Shown: positions 31,962 through 41,767, counted from the stretch's first letter. The stretch: DNA of 64,000 nt from Tritrichomonas musculus (GCA_039105265.1 JAPFFF010000004.1:4526001-4590000), one strand, 5' to 3'. The notes: generated by a model not told the origin, from the sequence alone. Numbers and translations: made by a program.

Positions 31962-33255
31962 TTATTTATTAGGTTTAGTTCCTAACTGTTTGTTTTCTAC
32001 ATAAAAATATCATTAATTATTTAACATTTGAATACTTTTTTTCTTTCAGAAAAAATTAATTTAATAACTTTACAAATTGGGTTATTAACTTTTTATTACA
32101 AACTCAATTTGTTAGATATCAAAAAAAAAAATATTTTTCATATGTAAGTGAAAAATAATAATAAAAGATGTAAAAATTAATCGGCATTTAATTCTGAAGT
32201 GAGTAATAATAATAAAAGATGTAAAAGTGATTCAATTGAATGTGTAATCACTTTTGTATGAGAATCTATTAAAAAAATAAAAAATTAACGAAATTGATTC
32301 AATTACTAATTCAATTTTTGAATGGTTTCCTCATTAAATTTATTTTGATTAGTATCTAAAAATGACACTCATTTAAGAATGTGCGAGATTGTCTGTTTTT
32401 TCTTGCCCTGGATGAAGATGTTCTTCCAGTTTCCTAAATTGTTGTGCTATTTCAAGTTTTCCATTTGAAAAAGTATGTAAAACGAATTGATTGTTCTCTA
32501 AGGCCTTATTAAGGTATTCATTCAATTTTGTAGTATTCAAAAAGTGACAACGAAAATACATATTTTGCGAAATATATCATTATAAATTTTAATTTTTTTT
32601 ATTAAATATTCATAAAATTAATAATATCATTATATAATATATTTAAATTATTGTATATCTTGCTAAAAGTAGAGATAATTTCATAAATAATCACTCAGCT
32701 AATCTTTTCAACCTGAGTTAAAATTTGAAAAATTGGCCATATTTTTTGATTTTAAAAAGATTTATTTTAAAAAATCAAAAATTCCGACGCTGGGGACTTT
32801 ATTTTGGATAGATTTTTTCTTTGAATACTTTACATATTTTTACTTTTCAGAAATCTTTATTTTCTCACAATTTTACAATTGTTTATATCTTACAATCTCA
32901 CAATTATTTCTTAAAAAAATGCTCAATATTCTGAAGCATATAATAATTTCATAGAATTGATCTCAATTTTCTGATGATTCAAATATTTCATAAAAAATAA
33001 ATTCAATTTAATAAATTAACTAAAAAATATATCTTATATTTTAAATTGGATTTTCCTCATATTTGCTATAATATTTATACAAAACATCATTTTTTTTCTA
33101 AACTTATCAAATTGTAAAATTTTCATTCAAAAAGAAAAATTAGTTTATTTTTATATCATACGTCAATTTTACCATTATATTTAGTAAATAAATTTTTTAT
33201 CATCATATATTTTATTATATTATAATATGATAAAATATACTGCTTTTGTTCAACC
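31962..33255. other. Spacer with one possible small ORF
   Basis: This 1.3-kb AT-rich spacer lies between two convergent genes. The direct repeat AATAATAATAAAAGATGTAAAA occurs near 32156 and 32205. Apart from the frame at 32373-32561 nothing is supported. Confidence 0.5.
32373..32561 (-). CDS. Small hypothetical protein
   Basis: The ORF has 62 codons with polar, helix-forming composition (KLNEYLNKALENNQFVL, KLEIAQQFRKLEEHLHPG). It is clearly more protein-like than surrounding frames and locally GC-richer. No family is recognised. It could be an isolated small gene or the tail of a decayed one, since no initiator motif is visible. Confidence 0.35.
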   Translation of the reverse strand: MYFRCHFLNTTKLNEYLNKALENNQFVLHTFSNGKLEIAQQFRKLEEHLHPGQEKTDNLAHS

Positions 33256-33696
33256 TTAATATGGTCTGTTCTCTAACAAATTTGTGAGATCGTCGGGTAA
33301 ATAACCATGTGCATTGTAAAATTGGCTTACAACTCTTGATCCAAGCCACACGAGGTAATTTTCAGGATCGAGCGGATAATCTAAAGAAGATATTTGAGAT
33401 GCACTGTTTATTATTGATTCGGTAATTTGAGAAGCATATGTTTGAGGTTTATTATGTTTTTCAGTTTCGTCAGTAAAAGAAAAAGAAAATTTATTAGCAG
33501 AAGACTCATCAATATAAGGAGCGCGTTGCTCATTTGACATATTAGACCACATTACTGAAAGTTTTATGGCAATATCAGTATTTGATAAATTTGGATTTTG
33601 ACTCCCTATAATATCTCTATTTTTTTGAACAAATAAAATGTAGGGAGTAGTTTGTTGTCTTTGGGTTTGAAATGTATCTGTATCTTCTTGGAGCAT
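33256..33696 (-). CDS. HMG-box protein
   Basis: The protein has 146 residues from the ATG at 33696. A longer frame to 33759 begins with TTG and would overlap the divergent gene, so it is rejected. Residues ~17-75 match an HMG box: TPYILFVQKNRDIIG, NPNLSNTDIAIKLSVMWSNMS and EQRAPYID, with the expected aromatic and proline positions. The C-terminal half is S/N-rich and ends LLENRPY. HMG-box proteins bend DNA and act in chromatin or transcription; a single box with a short tail fits a small architectural factor. It shares a 54-bp divergent promoter region with the next gene. Confidence 0.8.
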   Translation of the reverse strand: MLQEDTDTFQTQRQQTTPYILFVQKNRDIIGSQNPNLSNTDIAIKLSVMWSNMSNEQRAPYIDESSANKFSFSFTDETEKHNKPQTYASQITESIINSASQISSLDYPLDPENYLVWLGSRVVSQFYNAHGYLPDDLTNLLENRPY

Positions 33697-33750
33697 ATAG
33701 AACTTAAAATTTTTATATGACTTGTGATTTAAAATGATTTTAAAATTTAT

Positions 33751-34113
33751 ATGAAACAATCAAAAAAGAGTAAAAAGTCAAAAAACCATCAGAATGAATA
33801 TGAGCATTACAGAAACGAATTGAGGCTCCGAGATTTCAATGAGAAAGATTCTATTGCATATGCGAAATTATGCGAATTATACGGGCCAAAGCCAAGCCAA
33901 CAGGAACTTCTAAGCCTAGCTCAGGTTGTTTCCGCAAATCTTGATATCCTCCTTGATCGTGAAGCAATGCGAAGAAAGAAGGTTCTTATTAAATGGTATG
34001 ATGAAAATTTCCCTAAAATTGAGCAATTTTTGCTTGAAAATGTATTAATTGTCGATGAGAATGGTGCCGCTATTGGACATGATCCAAGAAAATATTCGGC
34101 TCCAGCAAAATAG
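33751..34113 (+). CDS. Small basic hypothetical protein
   Basis: The protein has 120 residues and begins with a lysine/serine-rich basic tail (KQSKKSKKSKNHQNE). A helical core follows (residues ~25-105) around SIAYAKLCELYGPKPSQQEL and DREAMRRKKVLIKWYDENF, then a short C-terminus. The K/R-rich start and compact helices suggest nucleic-acid or chromatin binding, but no family is recognised. It is transcribed divergently from the HMG-box gene with a very short shared spacer, so co-regulation is possible. Confidence 0.7.
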   Translation: MKQSKKSKKSKNHQNEYEHYRNELRLRDFNEKDSIAYAKLCELYGPKPSQQELLSLAQVVSANLDILLDREAMRRKKVLIKWYDENFPKIEQFLLENVLIVDENGAAIGHDPRKYSAPAK

Positions 34114-34381
34114 ATTTATTAATATCGACTTGAAATAATTATTTCTATTAAATATGCAACGGATATATTTGTTTTATATATAATGCTATGTTTATATTTT
34201 TGTAATATCGTATTTCTTCTTTCTGAATTTAAATTCAATTATGGTGAGTTTTGCAATAGCACTGAATTAAAAAAAAAAAAGAAGAAGAAGTTAAAATGTT
34301 TTGTAATTATAATAAATTAGTCTTTCGCATTTGATTTTAGTATCATTGCAATGAAAATAATCAAAAAAAATAAAAACATTA

Positions 34382-34454
34382 GCCTCCGGCGGGACTCGAA
34401 CCCGCAACCCCAAGATTAAGAGTCTTATGCTCTAGCCGGTTGAGCTACGAAGGC
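34382..34454 (-). tRNA. tRNA-Lys(CTT): tRNA-Lys (anticodon CUU)
   Basis: The 73-nt minus-strand sequence folds as a full cloverleaf. The acceptor GCCTTCG pairs with CGGAGGC, the D arm is GCTC/GAGC, the anticodon stem TAAGA/TCTTG carries the loop CTCTTAA with anticodon CTT, and the T arm GCGGG/CCCGC carries TTCGAGT. No intron is present. The internal A and B boxes (TAGCTCAACCGG, GGTTCGAGTCC) are intact. A run of Ts follows on the transcribed strand at 34361-34370, a plausible RNA polymerase III terminator. CCA is not encoded. Confidence 0.97.
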
Positions 34455-34548
34455 TTACACATTTTAAAACTTCTTAGAATTAATACTTATAAAATAACAA
34501 CAATTTTAAAAATAGCTTTCATATTTTTTATTTTATTAAATTTTCTAA

Positions 34549-35862
34549 ATGAATATTGTTGAATGGGGTGCAGAATTTCCTGTTTCAAGTAGTATATCCC
34601 CAATATTATATTTACTAACACATAAATTTAAGAAAATGAGATCATTTATACGAGTTCTTCATTCAATTTTATTTTTATATGAAGATTCCTCAATATTAAT
34701 TCTTCCAATTGCTGCATTACAAACTAGAGAATCTATCCAGCAGATTAAGCATTATATCGAAACGCAAGAAAAGCCACCACCCTCAATTTTATACTATGAT
34801 AATAAATCGCCTGTAGTTGATGCTTTTTCACTTATTTCTACAGATCAAAAAAGCGATAAACTCCCAATTTTTATTGTTTTTAAAGAAGATTTTAAATATG
34901 ATATAATACGAACCACGAATGATAAATCGATTGTCTTCAAATCAAATGAACCAATGACAATTCATGATGGAATTTTGCGCAAAGTTGAAATTCAAAACAA
35001 TTTCATTACAATTGTCACTCAGCAAGCAGAAGCAGATAGCTCTACTGAAGATCATGAAAAATCAAACAAATACACTGTTTATTCAGGCTCATTTTCTTTG
35101 TCAAATTATGGTGCATCTTCATGGGCTCTTCAATGTGAAATTGATCAAATACCAATAACGATTTTTGCACGCGTACCTACTTTATATTTTCTTAAAAATG
35201 ATGGGGTCTATGGATGTTCTCTTGACAGCAAAGGATATCGTCGATTTCCAAGACCTCTTACTCCTATTTCATTAAATGATCATTTTCTGAAAGTTATTTC
35301 TTTACAAGGATTTTATGTATTTGATACCCTAACACTTACAATTTTTCAAGTTGTTGGTAAAAATCTCCGAAAAATTTGCCTTGTCCAATGCCATGAAAAA
35401 ATCCTCAGTATTATTTTAATTGGAAGCCGTGTTTTTGCATTAACAGAAAATTCAATTTTTGCATTTGACATTTTGACAGGTGATCTAATTCAAAAATTGA
35501 ATGTTGAAAATACTCAAAATTGGATTACTAGCTTGGAAGAATCATATGGACTTGTTTTTTCTGGTGGTAAAAACTATACGCTTTCAAAAACAGAAATACC
35601 GCCTTTGATCAATCTTTACGCAGATAAGAGCCAACTTATAAGTCAAATGATGAAAGTTGAAAAGAATGTTGGAACTGTTGCTGCCCCAATTTTACTGCTT
35701 TCAAATCGATCTCCTTATTTGGCTGCCACACTTTTAGCTGATGAGGTTAATAAAGAAGTAAATCAGCCAGCGATTGAGGGATCAATGCAAGCTCAAATAA
35801 AGCCAACACTTGAGAAGTTAAATCATTTACTTAACAATAGACCTAATGTTAGTGATAAATAG
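34549..35862 (+). CDS. Hypothetical protein, beta-rich, possibly propeller-like
   Basis: The protein has 437 residues. Most of residues ~1-345 alternate short beta-strands and turns with aromatic and hydrophobic pairs, as in a beta-propeller (for example YFLKNDGVYGCSLD and VFALTENSIFAFDILTGD). The last ~90 residues are helical. A propeller followed by helices would suit a vesicle-coat, tethering or nucleoporin-type scaffold, but no repeat signature is strong enough to name it. It lies divergently from the tRNA gene. The start ATG at 34549 is the first in frame. Confidence 0.7.
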   Translation: MNIVEWGAEFPVSSSISPILYLLTHKFKKMRSFIRVLHSILFLYEDSSILILPIAALQTRESIQQIKHYIETQEKPPPSILYYDNKSPVVDAFSLISTDQKSDKLPIFIVFKEDFKYDIIRTTNDKSIVFKSNEPMTIHDGILRKVEIQNNFITIVTQQAEADSSTEDHEKSNKYTVYSGSFSLSNYGASSWALQCEIDQIPITIFARVPTLYFLKNDGVYGCSLDSKGYRRFPRPLTPISLNDHFLKVISLQGFYVFDTLTLTIFQVVGKNLRKICLVQCHEKILSIILIGSRVFALTENSIFAFDILTGDLIQKLNVENTQNWITSLEESYGLVFSGGKNYTLSKTEIPPLINLYADKSQLISQMMKVEKNVGTVAAPILLLSNRSPYLAATLLADEVNKEVNQPAIEGSMQAQIKPTLEKLNHLLNNRPNVSDK

Positions 35863-36232
35863 AATGTTATTTTTTTTAAGAAGATATTTTTTTTAAGAAG
35901 ATATCTTTCTAAATGTTCCTTATGTTATTTATCAAGCCTTTCATATGGCTATATCAAATTCAATATCAATAAATATATTAAATGTAATAATTCGATTTTA
36001 TTAACCAAATTCACAAATTGAATTTTTATGGCATCAAGTAAAGGATAAAATTTTAATGTAAATAAAATAATAAATAATCATTAATTAATTATATATATTA
36101 TAGTTTTTTATGATGTTTTATATTCTAAATTGAAATATTTATGTTTTTAAATTACATGAAATATTCAGAAAATTCAAAAAGTTTTTTATTCATCCTAAAA
36201 CAGTTATGGCCCAGTTGACTTCACTTGTTTAA
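35863..36232. other. Spacer upstream of eL41
   Basis: It starts with a short tandem duplication (TTTTTTTTAAGAAGATAT twice, near 35870-35905). The rest is AT-rich, ending in the eL41 initiator region. Confidence 0.5.
36221..36226 (+). promoter_or_regulatory. Initiator TCACTT of eL41
   Basis: TCACTT has its A at 36223, ten bases before the ATG at 36233. It is an exact match to the trichomonad initiator TCA(+1)-pyrimidine-(T/A) at the usual leader length. Confidence 0.6.
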
Positions 36233-36310
36233 ATGCGTGGAAAGTGGTTGAAAAAAAGAATGCGGCGTCTAAAGCGTAAGAGGAGGCAAATGAGAGCCAA
36301 GGCTCGTTAA
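36233..36310 (+). CDS. RPL41: Ribosomal protein eL41
   Basis: The ORF has 25 codons: MRGKWLKKRMRRLKRKRR followed by QMRAKAR and TAA. This matches the invariant eukaryotic eL41, a single basic helix of 25 residues bridging the large and small ribosomal subunits. It is far below usual gene-length cut-offs and easily missed. The codon use is markedly richer in G and C (CGT, AGG, CGG) than the flanks, as expected for a highly expressed gene. An exact initiator motif sits ten bases upstream. Confidence 0.96.
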   Translation: MRGKWLKKRMRRLKRKRRQMRAKAR

Positions 36311-36810
36311 GCGATCCTCTATATTTAATTACAGAAATTGTCAAATAGTTAATAAAGGCATTTCAATCTAAAATTATCTTAATATTTTTTTCTCGATTTT
36401 TTCGCTATCGATATGCAAACACGAATTCGACCTTTACCTTTTGTTAAATCAATTGTTTGAACAAGCGAACTTAACGCAATTTTAAATTAAATTGTCAATT
36501 ATTCGTCCTATCAACTTTTGATTTTTAAGCCAAAGGATCACTTTTGTGTTTTAAGCTTTTTTCTCTAATACTTTATAATTTTTTTAATCATAAATATTTA
36601 TTTTATTTTATTTATTTATTTTTATATATATTATATATTTAATTTGTTGATTTTGATTTTGAAGGTTTAGGTATTGAGTGTAATAAAGGCGAATCTAGAA
36701 AGTAGTCAAACCATTATAAATATCTTATTCATTAAAGTACACTACGTTTAATAAAATTTTGTGTGTATAAAAAAAAATTTTTTCAAAATCTAAAATCGTT
36801 ATTTAAACAA
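36311..36810. other. Spacer between eL41 and the kinase gene
   Basis: AT-rich spacer. On the minus strand 36372-36486 there is a 37-codon coding-like frame without ATG (LVQTIDLTKGKGRIRVCISI region) that may be a relic. In-frame codons upstream of the kinase ATG run back to 36763 but look non-coding. Confidence 0.4.
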
Positions 36811-38256
36811 ATGAATTCTTGGCTGCCAAGTGGCTTCAGTGAACTTGAACGACTTGGTGATGGTTCATTCGGTCGTGTTGAGCTAATACAAAGAGAAGAA
36901 GATGGCAGCCTTTTTGCATTAAAAGTTCTTGAAAAACAAGGAGGTATTGAATCGGCAGATGTCGAAATTGAATCTCTTAATTCCATTGATTCTCCATTTG
37001 TAGCTCACCTATATGAAGTTTTTCGAAATCCGAAATCCGTTTCTTTAATGATTGATCCTGCTTTAGGAGGATCTTTACGTCAAATGATTGCAGAACATCG
37101 TGAAAAGGGAAAACCTATACCAACTGATACAATTTATTCTATCTTTGCCCAAGTGCTTCTTGCATTGCGTGATGTCCATAAGCAAAAAATAGTTCATCGT
37201 GATCTAGGTCCAGCAAACATATTATTTGTATATCAAGATAAATCAAAAGAACTTAGAATTCTTCTTGTAGATTTTGGTGTTTCAGCATCTCTAAAAGGAA
37301 AGCCATTTCTAAAAGGAAGTGTTGGAACGCCAAGTTATATGAGTCCAGAACTTGCCAAAGCTGACTTGCATAATGAAAAAACTGATGTTTATTCGCTTGG
37401 AGTCATTTTATATGAGATGTGTGAATTACAACTACCAATGAAAAAGAAAGGGCATAAGCATTATGAATTCAAGTACCACGATGAATTTTCAAATGTTATA
37501 AATAAAATGCTTAATGAAGATCAAAATCAAAGGCCTTCTATTTCAGATATTTTGTCAGTCCCTGAAATAGCAAACTACGCAAAAAAGTATGAAAATTCTC
37601 AGAGAATCAAGTTAACAGCGCACGATTGGAATCCGGTTGTTATTGAATTTAATGATATTGATATTGACATTGATTTGAACTTTGAAGATCTCCCACCAAT
37701 CGATTCAACAATTCCATCTGGTTCGGGTCGCCTTCTTCAATCAACGCCAGAAGATGTTTCAAACGCTCTTTTTGAAGCAAAGCTCAGAAATGAGCAAATA
37801 CTAGCTGAGAGGCACGAAGAGCAAATCAGAATCAACAATGAAATCAAGCGCCAAGAGAGGCAAGCTCAACAGAAATGGAAAGAGCAAAAAGAAGATCTTT
37901 CACAACATAAAAATGATTATTTCCAGAGACTTGAGCAAATTAAATCTCAAAAAAGAGATAAGCGAATCAATAGTGGGCAAATGAATGGTCAAAAGCAAAA
38001 AATGCTCAAAACTAAAATGCCGTCGATTGACCTAAATAATGATAATTATGGAGAAGAAGATAGAGCTGCTGATGATCTTGAAAGAATAAGGTTTGTGCTT
38101 GAGAAACAAATCGGGGCTGAGAAATTAATCGAAGCTCATCGAAAATTAGAAAAAAACATGATGCTTTCACCAGCTGAATTGCAGATATCTCCAAAAGAAT
38201 TTGATGCTATTTCAAGATTAATAAGAAAGGAAAGAGAGGTTTTTGGATCTGTATGA
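36811..38256 (+). CDS. NEK-like protein kinase with atypical HRDLG loop
   Basis: The protein has 481 residues from MNSWLPSGF. The kinase domain spans ~9-275: G-loop LGDGSFGRV (15-23), beta-3 lysine K38 (FALKVL), catalytic loop HRDLGPAN (129-136), DFG at 154-156 and GTPSYMSPE before the APE position. Insert pattern and C-terminal coiled coil (~320-400, Q/E/R/K-rich) resemble NIMA-related (NEK) kinases, expanded in trichomonads and tied to the cell cycle, centrosomes and flagella. The C-terminal ~55 residues are helical, as in NEK1/NEK5-type tails. The normally invariant serine/threonine-kinase lysine of HRDLKPxN is replaced by Gly133; Asp and Asn remain. I start at 36811 because upstream in-frame codons look like spacer. 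Confidence 0.88.
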   Translation: MNSWLPSGFSELERLGDGSFGRVELIQREEDGSLFALKVLEKQGGIESADVEIESLNSIDSPFVAHLYEVFRNPKSVSLMIDPALGGSLRQMIAEHREKGKPIPTDTIYSIFAQVLLALRDVHKQKIVHRDLGPANILFVYQDKSKELRILLVDFGVSASLKGKPFLKGSVGTPSYMSPELAKADLHNEKTDVYSLGVILYEMCELQLPMKKKGHKHYEFKYHDEFSNVINKMLNEDQNQRPSISDILSVPEIANYAKKYENSQRIKLTAHDWNPVVIEFNDIDIDIDLNFEDLPPIDSTIPSGSGRLLQSTPEDVSNALFEAKLRNEQILAERHEEQIRINNEIKRQERQAQQKWKEQKEDLSQHKNDYFQRLEQIKSQKRDKRINSGQMNGQKQKMLKTKMPSIDLNNDNYGEEDRAADDLERIRFVLEKQIGAEKLIEAHRKLEKNMMLSPAELQISPKEFDAISRLIRKEREVFGSV

Positions 38257-38358
38257 ATCAAAGTAATATTTTTATTGTCCCATGTAATTTTATGAGTAAA
38301 TTCATAATAATTTTTAATAATTATAATAGGATTATTTTAAAGGGGAAAAAAATGATTT

Positions 38359-38423
38359 CGAATTTCCTAATTGCCGCACCTATATTTCTAAAATAGGAGC
38401 AGAAGTGGCAATTGGGAAATTCG
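38359..38423. repeat. Long stem-loop (17 + 5 bp)
   Basis: Arms 38359-38375 and 38407-38423 are inverted repeats with one G:U-compatible mismatch. An inner stem CCTAT/ATAGG lies at 38379-38383 and 38393-38397. The hairpin is in the 517-bp spacer between the kinase and Sel1 genes, about 100 bp past the kinase stop. It may act in 3' end formation or be a small foldback relic. Confidence 0.65.
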
Positions 38424-38773
38424 ATAATTGAATTAAAGTTACATTGAAAAGTAAGCCAATTGAGTTCCTTTGAAATTTTCTATAAAAGAACTTTTGTATT
38501 AAAGCACTATAAAAAAGACGCAGATTGGTCATCATTTTTCAAAAAAAAAAAAAAATAATAAGAATAATATAGATATAAGTAATAAAAAATTTTTTGAGGT
38601 ATTTTAGATTTTAAGCATCCAATGTATAAATTCTCTTTGAATTTTTTGTATTGAAAGAGCAATTAGCTTTCATTTTTTCAATACTTTTTGGTCTAATCAT
38701 TTCTAATTTGAATAAGTGTCATTTTTTGAAATTTACTTCACAAAATTTTGTAATTTTCCATTTATCTCTATTT

Positions 38774-41767
38774 ATGGAAAAAATTATTGAAGAAACAGAT
38801 GAAAGCCAAACAAGTTCTATTGAAAACGAAAAAGAAATATCTAAAATAAATAAAAAACAAATGCAGAGCGATTCTGATTCAGATGAAAGTGATAAAATTT
38901 CAGATGAAAGTAATCAATATTCCATTAAATTTGAAAATGGATCTGAAAGGGAAAATGATTCCAATAAAAATGTTAGTGATACTAGTGATAGTGAAAAAGA
39001 CTCTGATGAAAGTGAAAAAGATTCGGATGATAGCGAAAAGAATTCACATATAATCAAAAGAAAGGTCAAAGAATCAGATGAAAGTGATAAAAACTCAGAT
39101 GATAGCGAAAAAGATTCAGATGATAGTGAAAAAGATTCAGATTTTAGTGAAAAGAATTCACGTGTAGTCAAGAGGAAGATCAAAGAATCAGATGAAAGCG
39201 AAAAGGACTCAAACGAAAGTGAAAAAGACTCTGATGAAAGTGAAAAAGATTCGGATGATAGCGAAAAGAATTCACATATAATCAAAAGAAAGGTCAAAGA
39301 ATCAGATGAAAGTGATAAAAACTCAGATGATAGCGAAAAGGACTCAGATGATAGTGAAAAAGATTCTGATGAAAGCGAAAAGAATTCACGTGTAGTCAAG
39401 AGGAATGTCAAAGATTCGGATGAAAGTGAAAAAGATTCTGATGAAAGTGAAAAAGAATCAAACGAAAGTGAAAAAGACTCAGATGATAGCGAAAAAGATT
39501 CAGATGATAGTGAAAAGAATTCGCGTGTAGTCAAGAGGAATGTCAAAGATTCAGATGAAAGTGAAAAAGATTCGGATGAAAGTGAAAAAGATTCAGATGA
39601 AAGCGAAAAAGATTCAGATGATAGTGAAAAGAATTCACGTGTAGTCAAGAGGAATGTCAAAGATTCGGATGAAAGTGAAAAAGATTCGGATGAAAGCGAA
39701 AAAGATTCAGATGATAGTGAAAAGAATTCTCGTGTAGTCAGGAGGAATGTCAAAGATTCAGATGAAAGTGAAAAAGACTCAAACGAAAGTGAAAAGGATT
39801 CAGATGAAAGCAAAAAAGATTCAGATGAAAGTGAAAAAGAAGAGAAAGATTCTATTAATAGTGAAAAAGAATCTAATGAAAGTAGATCAGACCAAAAGAA
39901 GAATAAATCAGGCAAAAATAAAATTAAATCAAGTCATTCTAAAGAATTATCGTCTGAAAATAAATCTCCAGTCAAAAAGCCAGATAGTACAGATAAAAAT
40001 GCTTTATTCAACTATGCGCAAGCCTTGTCTAGAGGAAACGGAATTAAACAAGATAAGGAAGAAGCAGCCAAATACTACAAAATGGCTGCTAGCCAAGGTC
40101 ATGTGAATGCTATGTATAAGTATGGCAAAGTCCTTGAAAAGGGAGATGGAGTTAAAGCCAATCCAAAAGAAGCTGCTAAATATTACAAAATGGCAGCCAA
40201 AAAAGGTTCTGCTCCAGCTATGAACAATTTTGCTTATTTGCTTCAAAATGGAGAAGGTGTCAAAATCGACAAAAAAGAAGCTGCTAAATATTATAAAAGA
40301 GCAGCAGATAATGGTGATAAAGCAGGATGTTTTAACTATGCCTTAATGCTAGAAAAAGGTGATGGAATTCATCATGATAGACATGAAGCTGCTAAATATT
40401 ATAAAAAGGGCGCTGATCAAGGTGATCTTCGCTGTATGTATAATTATGGAATGATGCTTTTTAACGGAAAAGGTGTTCCTGTAAATAAAACTGAAGCTGC
40501 AAAATATCTCAAAAGATCAGCTGATAAAGGCGATCCAAAGGCTACTTGTAGATATAGTACTATGCTTGAAGAAGGTCAAGGTGTTAAAATTGATCCCAAA
40601 GAAGCTGCAAATTATTACCAAAAAGGATCTAAAAATGGAGACGTTCATTGCATGTGCCATTATGCCAAAATGCTATATAAAGGTAAAGTTATCAAAGAAA
40701 ATAAACCAGAAGCAGCAAAATATTATAAAATGGCTGCCGATAAAGAATATATTCCTGGAATTATTCATTATGCAAAAATGCTTAAAGAAGGAGATGGTGT
40801 CCCAGAAAACAAAGAAGAAGCTGCCAAATATTTCAAATCCGCTGCTGATTTGGGTGATTATGAAGGAATATGTGAATATGGCCAAATGCTAGATTCAGGT
40901 GATGGCATTAAGCAAGATAAAACAGAATCTGCCAAATATTATAAGATTGGTGCTCAAAACGGTGATCTAGAATGCATGTATTATTATGGCATGAAATTGA
41001 AAAATGGAGAAGGTGTTAAAAAGAACAAGAAGGAAGGTGCAAAGTATATAGGATGGGCAGCAGATGAAGGCCATATTGAATCAATGGCTCTTTTTGCTTC
41101 GTTATTGAGAAAAGGTGATGGAGTTGCAAAAAGTAAAAAAAATGCACTTTACTATTATAAAATGGCAGCTGATCAAGGCCATGTCGAGTCAATGGTCAAT
41201 TATGCAGAAATGATGAACAAAGGAAGTAAAGGTGTAAAGAAAGATAAAATTGAGGCAGCTACATATTATCAAAAAGCTGCCCGAAAAGGAGATGTAAATA
41301 GTATGTATATTATAGCATTAAAATTAGATAAAGGAGATGGAATTGAAGAAGATAAAGTAGAGGCTGCAAGATATTATAAAATGGGTGCTGATCATGATAA
41401 TATTCCATCAATGGTTCGTTTGGCTATTATGAAAAGTGAAGGAATCGGTTGCCCTCGTGATATGGAAGGATCTGCTGAAATGCTCAAAAAAGCTGCAGAT
41501 CAAGGAAATGCAAAAGCAATGGCCAATTTTGGAAGAAGGTTAGAATTAGGTGAAGGTGTTGATGAAGACAAAGAAGAAGCTGTCAAATATTATAAGATGG
41601 CAATTAAAGAAGGTGAGCCTGATGCTATGTTTTTCTATGGAAATTTGCTTTATGAAGGCGATGATGATATAGAAAAAAATGAAAAGGAAGGACTGCAACT
41701 CTTGAAGCAAGCAGCAAGCTTAGGTCATAAAGAAGCAAAATCTCAGATCAAGAAAATTAGAAAATAG
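38774..41767 (+). CDS. Sel1-repeat protein with acidic S/D/E/K repeat domain
   Basis: The protein has 997 residues from MEKIIEETDESQ. In-frame codons extend to 38651 and would add a hydrophobic leader, but those bases resemble spacer. Residues ~1-390 are low-complexity, built from SDESEKD and SDDSEKN units with seven cassettes ending in a basic block such as NSRVVKRNVK. From about residue 410 there are 16 Sel1-type (TPR-like) repeats of ~36 residues with the core EAAKYYKMAA-x-G. Sel1 arrays form solenoids that scaffold protein complexes; trichomonads have many. The serine/acidic array offers many CK2-type phosphorylation sites. A shorter paralogue lies at 44175. Confidence 0.88.
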   Translation: MEKIIEETDESQTSSIENEKEISKINKKQMQSDSDSDESDKISDESNQYSIKFENGSERENDSNKNVSDTSDSEKDSDESEKDSDDSEKNSHIIKRKVKESDESDKNSDDSEKDSDDSEKDSDFSEKNSRVVKRKIKESDESEKDSNESEKDSDESEKDSDDSEKNSHIIKRKVKESDESDKNSDDSEKDSDDSEKDSDESEKNSRVVKRNVKDSDESEKDSDESEKESNESEKDSDDSEKDSDDSEKNSRVVKRNVKDSDESEKDSDESEKDSDESEKDSDDSEKNSRVVKRNVKDSDESEKDSDESEKDSDDSEKNSRVVRRNVKDSDESEKDSNESEKDSDESKKDSDESEKEEKDSINSEKESNESRSDQKKNKSGKNKIKSSHSKELSSENKSPVKKPDSTDKNALFNYAQALSRGNGIKQDKEEAAKYYKMAASQGHVNAMYKYGKVLEKGDGVKANPKEAAKYYKMAAKKGSAPAMNNFAYLLQNGEGVKIDKKEAAKYYKRAADNGDKAGCFNYALMLEKGDGIHHDRHEAAKYYKKGADQGDLRCMYNYGMMLFNGKGVPVNKTEAAKYLKRSADKGDPKATCRYSTMLEEGQGVKIDPKEAANYYQKGSKNGDVHCMCHYAKMLYKGKVIKENKPEAAKYYKMAADKEYIPGIIHYAKMLKEGDGVPENKEEAAKYFKSAADLGDYEGICEYGQMLDSGDGIKQDKTESAKYYKIGAQNGDLECMYYYGMKLKNGEGVKKNKKEGAKYIGWAADEGHIESMALFASLLRKGDGVAKSKKNALYYYKMAADQGHVESMVNYAEMMNKGSKGVKKDKIEAATYYQKAARKGDVNSMYIIALKLDKGDGIEEDKVEAARYYKMGADHDNIPSMVRLAIMKSEGIGCPRDMEGSAEMLKKAADQGNAKAMANFGRRLELGEGVDEDKEEAVKYYKMAIKEGEPDAMFFYGNLLYEGDDDIEKNEKEGLQLLKQAASLGHKEAKSQIKKIRK
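38980..39770 (+). repeat. In-frame minisatellite in the Sel1 gene
   Basis: The array encodes S-D-E/D-S-E-K-D hexamers punctuated by seven copies of a basic decamer (NSHIIKRKVK, NSRVVKRNVK and variants). All units stay in frame. Near-identical cassettes imply recent expansion or gene-conversion-like turnover. The long antisense frame here is a by-product of the repeat. Confidence 0.85.

Noticed and set aside
33697-33759. N-terminal extension of the HMG-box protein
   Set aside because: It begins with TTG and overlaps the divergent gene's start.
38651-38773. Signal-peptide-like N-terminal extension of the large Sel1 protein
   Set aside because: Hydrophobic because spacer DNA is T-rich; the region resembles non-coding flank, and the ATG at 38774 begins a normal acidic N-terminus.
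38914-39915. 333-codon minus-strand frame of SLSSESF repeats
   Set aside because: Antisense of the in-frame acidic minisatellite in the Sel1 gene.
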